A stretch of 64,000 nt of DNA from Leptodontidium sp. MPI-SDFR-AT-0119 (Eukaryota > Ascomycota > Leotiomycetes > Helotiales > Leptodontidiaceae), in the NCBI GenBank assembly GCA_020726505.1, contig JAHLEZ010000020.1:806001-870000 (forward strand), in the 5' to 3' direction. How positions within the stretch are numbered: position 1 is the stretch's first letter; each line of letters opens with the position of its first letter. The notes under the pieces were generated by a model. The model was not told where the DNA came from. It saw nothing but the letters and a program-made list of their open reading frames with translations, and searched no databases. This document shows positions 32,901 to 41,090 of this stretch, piece after piece. The translations under genes were made by a program, and so were the position numbers.

Positions 32901-34262
32901 GAGGGCCACTTGAGCTCGGTTTACTCAGCAGCTCTCTCGCCCGACGGCAAGCAGGTCGTGTCTGGCTCAGGCGATCGTACAGTCCGGCTCTGGGATGCCG
33001 TCACAGGAGCGGCGCTGCAGACGCTCAAGGGCCACTCGGACTCGGTCAACTCAGTAGCCTTCTCGCCCAACGGCAAGCTTGTCGTATCTGGCTCAGGCGA
33101 TAACACAATCCGGCTCTGGGATGCCGTCACAGGAGCGGCACTGCAGACGTTCGAGGGCCACTCGAGCTTAGTCACTTCGGTAGCCTTCTCGCCTGACTGC
33201 AAGCTTGTCGTGTCAGGCTCAGGCGATAAGACAATCCGGCTTTGGGATACTGTCACGGGAGCGGCGCTACAGACGCTCGATGGCCACTCGAGCTCGGTTA
33301 ACTCAGTAGCTTTCTCGCCCAACGGTGAGCAGGTCGTATCTGGCTCAGGCAACACAATCCGGCTCTGGGACACCGTCACAGGAGCGGCACTCCAGACGCT
33401 CGAAGGCCACTCGAGCTCGGTCAACTCAGTAGCCTTCTCGCCCAACGGTGAGCAGGTCGTGTCTGGCTCGCACGATGAGACAGTCCGGCTCTGGGACGCC
33501 GTCACGGGAGCGGCGCTGCAGAAGTTCGAGGGCCACTCGGACTCGGTCAGCTCAGTAGCCTTCTCGCCCGACGGCAAGCTTGTCGTATCTGGCTCAAGCG
33601 ATAACACAATCCGGCTCTGGGACGCCGTCACGGGAGCGGCGCTGCAGAAGTTCGAGGGCCACTCGAGCTTAGTCACTTCGGTAGCTTTCTCGCCCGACGG
33701 TAAGCAGGTCGTATCTGTCTCAGGCAACACAATCCGGCTCTGGGACACCGTCACAGGAGCGGCACTCCAGACGCTCGAAGGCCACTCGGGCTGGGTCAAC
33801 TCGGTAGCTTTCTCGCCCGATGGCAAGCTGGTCGTGTCTAGCTCGTACGATGACACAGTCCGGCTCTGGGACACCGTCACAGGAGCGACGCTACAGACTC
33901 TCGAGGGCCACTCGGACAGGGTCTACTCGGTAGCCTTCTCCCCCGACGGCAAGTTTATCGTATCTAGCTCAGGCGATAACACAGTCCGGCTCTGGGATGC
34001 CGTCACAGGAGCGGCGTTGCAGACACTCGAGAGCTACTCCAGCTCGGTCAACTCAGTAGCTTTCTCGCCCCACGGCAAACTACCCCATACTCTACTTGTG
34101 TCGAATGATTGGGTGGCAGAAGGTGGAATAAACATTCTCTGGCTGCCTCCTGATTACCGATCACCATCTTGTGTATCTGTTTGGAATGGAGTTCTTGTTC
34201 TAGGATACTCATCAGGGCGAATTTCTATTCTCGGATTTCAGGAAGGGTCAAAGGTTTTATAA
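29997..34262 (+). CDS. HET-NACHT-WD40 NLR (HNWD-type incompatibility protein)
   Basis: Three exons (29997-30750, 30817-32372, 32424-34262) give 1383 codons. The HET domain occupies about residues 20-230 (YAILSHRWG, WVDTCCIDK, WTLQELLAP, EDKAYSLFGIF, LLYGEG). The NACHT domain follows, with Walker A GLAGTGKST (304-312) and Walker B LVVDAFDECD. Next is a helical winged region. Eleven WD40 repeats of 42 aa (two of 41 aa) span 32631-34010, followed by one degenerate repeat. In Podospora such proteins (HET-D/E/R) detect non-self via the WD surface and trigger cell death through the HET domain. No stop or frameshift is present. TIR, kinase or other effector domains are absent. The role is inferred from the family. 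Confidence 0.93.
32631..34010 (+). repeat. Eleven near-identical 126-bp WD40-coding repeats
   Basis: Units start AALQTLEGH and end RLWDAVTG. Nine are 126 bp. Units 6 and 9 have lost one codon (GSG-NTIRLWD). Units 1 and 10 share roughly 70 identical bases in a row. The differences cluster at the residues behind EGH and those before T-V/I-RLWD. This fits concerted evolution by recombination with diversifying selection on the binding face. Confidence 0.9.
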
Positions 34263-36006
34263 TACGGACTAGTCTACTAATTGTCGTTGATGTTATAATA
34301 GCTCTAAATATAACATATTTTTTCTTTCTATCTCTATTTCAAAGAGGGCTAAGGAGAGTATATGCCTTTATGATACGAAAAAAGGTAGAAGAAAATGAAG
34401 GCCCACCCTCGTAAGGCTATGAGCATTTTACCTAATCAAAAATCTAAGCTAGTCGTTTTCACCCTATGAATTCCTTTATTTACAGTACGTGTTCGGGATA
34501 TTGGTATCGTAATGTGCTTGGCGCTTGGTAGTCACATAACACATCGCTTAGCCCCGTTCTGGGTGGTGCTAAGAATCTTTAAGCGAGTGTGGAGGGGAAG
34601 CCGATTTTGCAAGCGACTATAGTACGTACCGCGCAGATACTGTATTGTGGGGCATGTGGGGTTGTTCGCTACCAAGATCGTCACTCGCGAGGTACCGACC
34701 TATGTGGCGATCTTACACAAATTTACACACCACAACCACCACAAGGCTTTTGTCGATTACTTATCTATTCGTGAGGACTTAAACTCGGCTAAGGCCCTTT
34801 TATAGGTTTTAGGGATGGTATAAGCTCGGTGGTGCAGCTGTGGCAGAGGAAGTCTATTCTGCTATAAAATGAGACTCTTTGTAGTCCAGGCCCTGAGGGC
34901 GACAACGCGAACGTGAATTTTCCAGTCGGAAGCATCTAGGGTATCCAGGAGTAGCTACGGAATATAACGTACAAAGAATAATAAGACGTGTTACTGTGAG
35001 CATAGATCTTAAAATGCTTGAAGTCAATGTACCTGTCATTTTTTTCGGCACGTAGGGTTTTCCGCCACGCAAGGATGGACGTTAGTGGTCTTGTGCACCC
35101 CCAAATTTCTGCTTTGATATTGGACGACATTCGCGGAGAATTTTTCGAAATTTAAATTGAAAAAACAAGCTTGCTGCCTTGCAAGGCTGAACTACGAGAC
35201 CCAATGTCAACCCGCATGTCTTCGCGCCCCAGTATTGTGAGCTTTGGTGCAGCCTCGTCTCTTTGCTTCAAAGTCAGCAACAGCAACAACAAACAATTGT
35301 TAGCCTCTACCACAACCCTTGAGTTGCGTCGCAGATTTTACTACGATTCTGAGTCTCAAATTTCAGATACTCTCTTGACTGTTCCGCACGAACACCACTG
35401 GCCATGATACGAAGTACTTTTGCTGGAATTGATCATGAGGCAAGTGGAGCTGATAATAACCCCAGCTTCACTACTCCAATGAGGGCTTATCGTAAACGTG
35501 GTAGCATCGAGAATCCCCCTACTGGGTGCTTCCAGTCATTATTGACACGTGTATGTACAGCTCTCGCCTCGGAACTACGTTAGGATAAGGCTCGTCCCGT
35601 CACAACATGGCCAAGCAACAGAATCACTCTAGTGAATGCACCACTAATGTCGAGATAAGACAAGCTCGACATCGACCGCATTACCAATAGGAGATATCAT
35701 CCTTACAGCTCGTCGACTTTGGCATGTGGCGCGGACTAAGCACGTCTTCCCGTTCTTGCTGCATAAAGGGATAGGCTGAAGCAGTTTTGGGTGGTACAGT
35801 ACTTGTACAGTAACCCCCAGGCGTAACACGTCAGCCATGCATGACATTAAGGGATACAGATGGTGGGCAACGAACTCTACCGTATGGTGAGCGTGAGTTA
35901 AAGTCCTTTAACTTACCTTCTTCCCACTTACATATTCCAACCAGCTACATCGTCTATAGCTTTACTCCTCCACTCTCCGTCCTAGCTAGCCTGAACAGAG
36001 CTAGCA
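34263..36006. other. Gene-free stretch with dispersed repeat copy B
   Basis: The only structured part is the dispersed repeat at 34483-34618, the partner of 12770-12905. The short frames in the rest have no domain signatures. Confidence 0.5.
34483..34618 (+). repeat. Dispersed repeat, copy B
   Basis: Partner of 12770-12905, in the same orientation. It starts near TACGTGTTCGGG and ends GAAGCCGATTTTGC. It lies 220 bp behind the NLR stop codon, and no target duplication could be defined. Confidence 0.6.
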
Positions 36007-37077
36007 ATGATTTACGCGTGCGTCCCTTGCGATCGCTACTTTGGCAGCAATCAGTCCCTCCAGCAGCATCTGGACTCTCCGGTTCACGACTTCCACTGTG
36101 ACGAGTGTGACAGACCCTTCAGGAGCCAACACGCTCTCCAGCAACATCTGGACTCTCCAGCTCACGACTTCCACTGCGACGAGTGTGACAGACCCTTCAG
36201 GAGCCAGCACGCTCTTCAGCAACATCTAGACTCTCCAGCACACGACTTCGACTGCGACGAGTGTGGCAGAACCTTCACGAATCAGCACGCTCTCCAGCAG
36301 CATTTAGAATCTCCAGCACATACCTTCGACTGCGAAGAGTGTGACAGAATCTTCAAAAGTCAGGAGGCTCTTCAGCAGCACCTGGACTCTCCAGCACACG
36401 TCTTCGGCTGCAACGAGTGCGATAGAAGCTTCAAGAATCAGCACGCTCTCCAACAGCACCTGGACTCCTCATCTCACATACCCAAGGCTCTCAACAGCTA
36501 TTCTGGCATTCCTCGTGCCGAGGTCGCTCCCGTCTTTGCGACTGCCTGTCGACTGCGTTTCACACAACCCACTGCGACCAGCCTTTCAAAGCAGGTGAAA
36601 ACCAATCTCGAAGAAGCAGTACTTTCTGCAATAATAGCTGCGGCTCTGCGGCTCCTGCCGACAGTTGATACTCCGGAAGGTATTGCTTTACGAAAAGAAC
36701 AGATTCGAGTGAGGGCAGCTAAAGCCAAATTTGCCGAGGACAGCTTTTGCGCGGAGTTGACTCGCCTAGGGTACAAATTCCGTCGGGAGAGCCAACAAGA
36801 AGGAGAGGCAGTGACTCCAGATATCCGCTTCGATGAGCCAATCTCTGTCTTTGGTCAGCTATGCTGGTGGCTAGAGTTCAAAAACTACTTTGGCTTCCGG
36901 AAGAATCCATTTGTTGCAGCAAAAGACAAAAGGCAGTTTCTGAGATATGCAACCCAGATAGGCCCAGGTGCTGTGGTCTATAAGCTTGGGTTTGAAACAA
37001 GCCACGTAAATATCGAAGGGGTGGTGACTTTTCGTGAGAAGGAAGTGTTGCAGGCCTTAAGATTGCAAATCCTGTAG
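36007..37077 (+). CDS. Six-zinc-finger protein fused to a PD-(D/E)XK (CDIN1/TPD-like) domain
   Basis: A single exon encodes 356 aa. Residues 4-159 are six tandem fingers with 26-residue period and C-X2-C-X12-H-X5-H spacing. This spacing is that of U1/matrin/JAZ-type fingers rather than the classical H-X3-H type. Fingers 2 and 3 are identical in protein. After a linker (about 160-250) comes a domain like the TPD motif of CDIN1/C15orf41: TPDIRF with D272, WWLEFKNYFGF with E290-x-K292, then KRQFLRYATQIGPGAVVYK. The D...E-x-K arrangement is that of restriction-endonuclease-fold nucleases. A nucleic-acid-targeted nuclease is therefore inferred; neither target nor activity is known. The start Met precedes the first finger by three residues. 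Confidence 0.8.
   Translation: MIYACVPCDRYFGSNQSLQQHLDSPVHDFHCDECDRPFRSQHALQQHLDSPAHDFHCDECDRPFRSQHALQQHLDSPAHDFDCDECGRTFTNQHALQQHLESPAHTFDCEECDRIFKSQEALQQHLDSPAHVFGCNECDRSFKNQHALQQHLDSSSHIPKALNSYSGIPRAEVAPVFATACRLRFTQPTATSLSKQVKTNLEEAVLSAIIAAALRLLPTVDTPEGIALRKEQIRVRAAKAKFAEDSFCAELTRLGYKFRRESQQEGEAVTPDIRFDEPISVFGQLCWWLEFKNYFGFRKNPFVAAKDKRQFLRYATQIGPGAVVYKLGFETSHVNIEGVVTFREKEVLQALRLQIL
36085..36474 (+). repeat. 78-bp repeats encoding fingers 2-6
   Basis: Five consecutive 78-bp units encode fingers 2 to 6. The units for fingers 2 and 3 differ only at a few silent sites, so that duplication is recent. Fingers 4 to 6 differ mainly at the residues between the second Cys and the first His, where target contacts lie. 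Confidence 0.8.
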
Positions 37078-38188
37078 CGTTATACGATATCCAGACGCGT
37101 CTAGCAGTGTACCGTTCGGACGATACTCGAGAAGAATCTCTTGCAGACTGGCGAGAGGCACCCTTTCTATGATGAAGCTATCCAGCCCGTACATACGTGC
37201 CCTGAGTTGCCAAAACCTGTCGCACCTGTCAGTGGATAGAACTGAGTGTGGTTTGTCTTGGACTGGTGGGTTGATGCAGCTGCGGGAGGTGGATCGACTT
37301 GGAGAGGGGGGTTGATGAAACCAGAGAGTTGTTTTTCTTTCCCTCGATGAGTTGATGTCTCTTGAATGGTTGTTCATCTGGGGAGGACCTTTCATGTAGC
37401 TGGAAAACGTGTTTGACTTTGGTTACAGAGCTGAATTTCTCCAAAGATGCTGAGGTAGGCGTTTGATTTCGTTCGGGAGTTGGTTTTGTTTCTGTTGCCG
37501 GATTGAGGCAGTACAGAAGCTCGGTGCTTCTTCTGCTGCTGAGGTTTACAGTATGAATCAACTCTTTTCGCAGTGGCGGAACCTGAGGTCGGTTATGAAG
37601 GAGAGTTGTGGAGGAGAGGGTGTAGAGTCGGAGAAAGAGAGTATGTCTTGGCGCCTAACGCGTCAGCGGCGTCGAATGAACTCCGCAGATCGCCAAACTC
37701 CAGAAATGAGGTATTTGGGCGTTGTCTAATCGACCAAGGATCTGCGACGCGAATCTAGAGTTGTGGTGGCGGTTGACAGTCGTTGGTTGTTGGAGGAAGA
37801 GACGAGACGCGGCTGCATCGAATTACACTGTCCACAAGGGTTTGGTCGCTGTTTTGCCCGGGCTGGAACCCCTCCAGCTCCTCACGTGTGGCACCTCAAA
37901 TAGACCAGGATGACCCTCGACCGTCCCAGCGCCAATGTCCGTAACGCTTCATACCTGCCAATTTGTTTTGTATCGACTCGAGAGTCGTGTTGGTAATGGA
38001 TGGATTGCTTATGGTGTCGTCTTTGAGGTTGAAAATTGCGAGGGTGTCGTCGTCGAAGATTTCGTTGGCGAGGAAAAGACTCCTCCTGAATCCGATGTTG
38101 AAGTTCGTTGGCCAATAAAGGAAAGAGATGAAAGGGAGCGATATTGTTTCTCTTTCATTGCGAGTCTTCTCGCCAGAGGAGGGTGTGT
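37078..38188 (-). pseudogene. Unresolved minus-strand coding fragments
   Basis: Several minus-strand pieces look coding: about 38115-37970 (with LANEIFDDDTLAIFNLKDD and TTLESIQNKLAG), 37757-37610 (DPWSIRQRPNTSFLEFGD) and 37260-37060 (RCDRFWQLRARMYGLDSF). The first ends at a good donor (G|GTATGAAG). They could be exons of one damaged gene, but no consistent model was found and no domain is recognised. The end of the first piece and the following intron-like sequence recur at 54090-54177. Confidence 0.3.
37909..37998 (+). repeat. Short dispersed sequence, copy A
   Basis: About 90 bp, containing CCTCGACCGTCCCAGC and TTTTGTATCGACTCGAGAGTC, recur at 54090-54177 in the same orientation. Confidence 0.6.
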
Positions 38189-39448
38189 CTAGAGAACACT
38201 CTCTTCCTGTAAGTTCAGAAGATACTCAATCGAGAGCGGGTTGGGTCCATCGCCGAGAAGATACTTCGTTAATGCATCGTCATTCAAGTATATCGCCTCG
38301 TGGCCATCTTCTTCGAACGGATCTTCAATCGAAACATGCTGAAGGGAAAGAAAGGATTTCATCCCCTCTAGTAGAACTTTCCACGAACCGTTCGTAAGGT
38401 GCACACAAAAGAGGTCGATATCCTTCAAGGTGCCAGAGTGTCTTCTCGGGACATCCAGGAAATCTCCTTGATCAAAAGTCGTAGAATAGAAATCCAGAGA
38501 GGTCAGACGACTCCACACTGTAGTGCCTAGGATATATCTTGTGGATATGTGAAACATCCCGTTACTGCAGTGTATATATAACTTTTCTAAATCTGTCGCC
38601 CCTGATAAAATCTTGGCCAAATTTCCTGTCCTCCAGCCGTTGATGTCGGTTTCGTTGGCGGTGACTGTGATGTTGCGAAGGCCGCGAAAGGCATCACAGC
38701 AGTGACTCAAACTGAGCTGTGACATTCCTCGAAAGAGCGCTCCATCCACACCGTGTCCGCGATCAGCATCATCGCTTTCGATCTCGAGTTCTCGGATATT
38801 CGCACCTGTGAGTGACAAAACGCGTGCCTTGAGAAGGAATGCTTCGTTATATGCTGGATTAGGATCCAGGAACCATTTCCGGTAGTGGTAACTGTCCAGC
38901 TCATTGTTCCGCTCGTCGTCCAGCTCCTCGTCCAGCTCGTCGTCCAACTCGTATTCGAAGTTCGGCGAGATCGTAATTCTTTCGATATTTGGCATCCGCA
39001 TTAGAGCGGAGCAAAGACAAGCTATGACCTCGCCAGAGCTTTCCATCGCGGCCTGGTTGTTGTAGTACTGACTGTAATCAGAAAACGCTGTATTCAGACC
39101 CAGATCCTCCTCTTCAGTTCTCGGTTCGTCGAATCTGCCGAATGGATATGCCTTGTGCAATGCCTCCTTATACTCTGGAAGTGTTTTAATAGATTGAAAC
39201 CGGGTGCAGGTATAGACAACTTCCCTAACAGACCTGCTTAAAACAGGATGACGCGACACAGCCGTAAGCGTAGTCAGCGAACTCGACCATGGGCCGCAAA
39301 TCATGCGAGGGAGGAGGAAAGGAGTTGCAAGCTTTTCGAAGGTCTTACAAGTGAGTCGCACGTCCATGATGTCGTAGTGGTAGTCTTTAGAAATCATCTG
39401 GAAGACCATACTCCAGATCTCTGGAGGGAACCAATATGGGGAAGCCAT
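38189..39448 (-). CDS. F-box-like protein with leucine-rich C-terminal part
   Basis: A single exon encodes 419 aa. The N-terminus is F-box-like (WFPPEIWSMVFQMIS, then VRLTCKTFEKLATPFLL), typical of fungal adaptors that recruit targets to SCF ubiquitin ligases through Skp1. A strongly acidic internal stretch of E, D and L repeats lies at about 166-190. The rest has irregular leucine-rich segments (LSLTGANIRELEI, LTSLDFYSTTF), as in F-box/LRR proteins. No stop or frameshift occurs. The target is unknown. The start Met precedes the F-box directly. Confidence 0.75.
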   Translation of the reverse strand: MASPYWFPPEIWSMVFQMISKDYHYDIMDVRLTCKTFEKLATPFLLPRMICGPWSSSLTTLTAVSRHPVLSRSVREVVYTCTRFQSIKTLPEYKEALHKAYPFGRFDEPRTEEEDLGLNTAFSDYSQYYNNQAAMESSGEVIACLCSALMRMPNIERITISPNFEYELDDELDEELDDERNNELDSYHYRKWFLDPNPAYNEAFLLKARVLSLTGANIRELEIESDDADRGHGVDGALFRGMSQLSLSHCCDAFRGLRNITVTANETDINGWRTGNLAKILSGATDLEKLYIHCSNGMFHISTRYILGTTVWSRLTSLDFYSTTFDQGDFLDVPRRHSGTLKDIDLFCVHLTNGSWKVLLEGMKSFLSLQHVSIEDPFEEDGHEAIYLNDDALTKYLLGDGPNPLSIEYLLNLQEESVL

Positions 39449-40394
39449 GTTGTTGTCACGAACAACCCGACGTCCTGTAAGGCGAAATTCGAGAGGTCAA
39501 GGAGGTGCTAGCTTTCCAGGTCCTAAGTGAAGAGGATGAAGAGGTCGAAGTGCCCTGGGAGCCAAGGAGGAGACTTTACTAAAAGTGCCCAGGTGCCGTG
39601 CGGGTCGTGGGGATGGCAAATTAGACGGGTTGTCTTGAATCTATATATGCGTAGAACTAGGTCTGACAGAAGAATCCTCCCTGTCGCTTGCCGTGAGGAC
39701 ATATGCTTAAATCTGCCCATGCCGAAAATTAAGTAGGCACAGAAGGGTCCCCCCCCCCGTCCCTCATCACCCTTGTGGGGCTTTGTCTGGGGAGTATATG
39801 CAAATACAAGCATATGCCTCCTCACGTACGACGCTGGGGATATTCCCGTTTACAGACTTAATCTTAAGTAGATCTACATCAAAGCACATGCTGTCCTATA
39901 CGACGACAAGGAAATCCTCATGAGTAGACTTATTTTAAGCTTCGCAGATTTAATATTTTCCTTCAACAAGCGACACCGGAGAAATCTTTGTCCACAGAAT
40001 AATCTGAGCTTGCTGGTATAAGCATATTCCCCTGAGACAAGCGACGGTAAGGGACCCTGTGTTATGCCGACTTAATTTTAGGCGTCCGCAGATTTTATGT
40101 ATCTGCCCCTGTGACAAGCACTGGGAGGGGAGGGAGTGGTGTTGCGGCGTTTTGCGCCCTCAATCTTAGGCATACGGGAATTAAGCATATACGCCCAAGA
40201 TAATTGCCGGCAAGAGTGTGGGGGTAGGGTCATTTTGGTCTGAGGCATACGCAGATTCAAGGATATGCCCTTACAATAAGTACTGGGAGGGGCAGGATTT
40301 GAGGGGCGGGATTTGAGGTGCGGGATTTGAGGTGCGGTGTTCTTGATTTTGGGCATACGCAGATCTAAGCATATGCCACCGATGCAAACGCCCG

Positions 40395-40690
40395 GTGGGA
40401 GGTTGGGCTGCGGTGTTTTTGATTTTGGGCATACGCCTAAGCATATGCTACCGATGCAGACGCCCGGTGGGAGGTTGGGTTGCGGCGGTCTTGATTTTGG
40501 GCATACGCAGATCTAAGCATATGCCACCGATGCAAACGCCCGGTGGGAGGTTGGGCTGCGGTGTTTTTGATTTTGGGCATACGCCTAAGCATATGCTACC
40601 GATGCAGACGCCCGGTGGGAGGTTGGGTTGCGGCGGTCTTGATTTTGGGCATACGCAGATCTAAGCATATGCCACCGATGCAAACGCCCG
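40395..40690 (+). repeat. Perfect 148-bp higher-order duplication
   Basis: Positions 40395-40542 and 40543-40690 are identical. Each contains two core variants, one with and one without the internal AGATC. The identity shows recent turnover inside an otherwise old array. Confidence 0.9.
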
Positions 40691-40769
40691 GTGGGAGGTT
40701 GGGCTGCGGCGGTCTTGATTTTGGGCATACGCAAATCTAAGCATATGCCGCAAAGACAAGCGAGACAGA

Positions 40770-41090
40770 TGCCGGGAAGGAGGGTGGGAGTGGGGGGTGG
40801 GGATGCGACATTTTTGATTTAGGGCATACGCAGATTCAAGTATACGCCGCAAAGACAGATGCCGGGAAGGAGGATAGGAGTGGGGGAGCGACTTTTTTGA
40901 TTTTGGGCATCTGCAGATTTAAGCATACGCCCCAAAGACAAGCGAGACAGACGCGGGGAAGGAGGGTGGGAGTGGGGTTAGGGGAGCGACATATTTGGTT
41001 TTGGGCATATGCAGATTTAAGCATATGCCCTAAAGACAAGCGAGACAGACGCCGGGAAGGAGAGTGGGAGTGGGGGGTGGGGGTGCGACA
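40770..41090 (+). other. G-quadruplex-prone runs in the satellite
   Basis: Linkers at about 40774-40801, 40956-40985 and 41056-41088 consist of four or more G-runs (for example GGGTGGGAGTGGGG) separated by one to five bases on the plus strand, which meets the usual pattern for four-stranded DNA. Formation in vivo is not shown. Confidence 0.6.

Noticed and set aside
32921..33880. Long minus-strand open frame of 319 codons opposite the WD40 array
   Set aside because: It mirrors the highly repetitive WD40 coding sequence; repeats of 126 bp keep the opposite frame open by chance. It has no start context or own domain.
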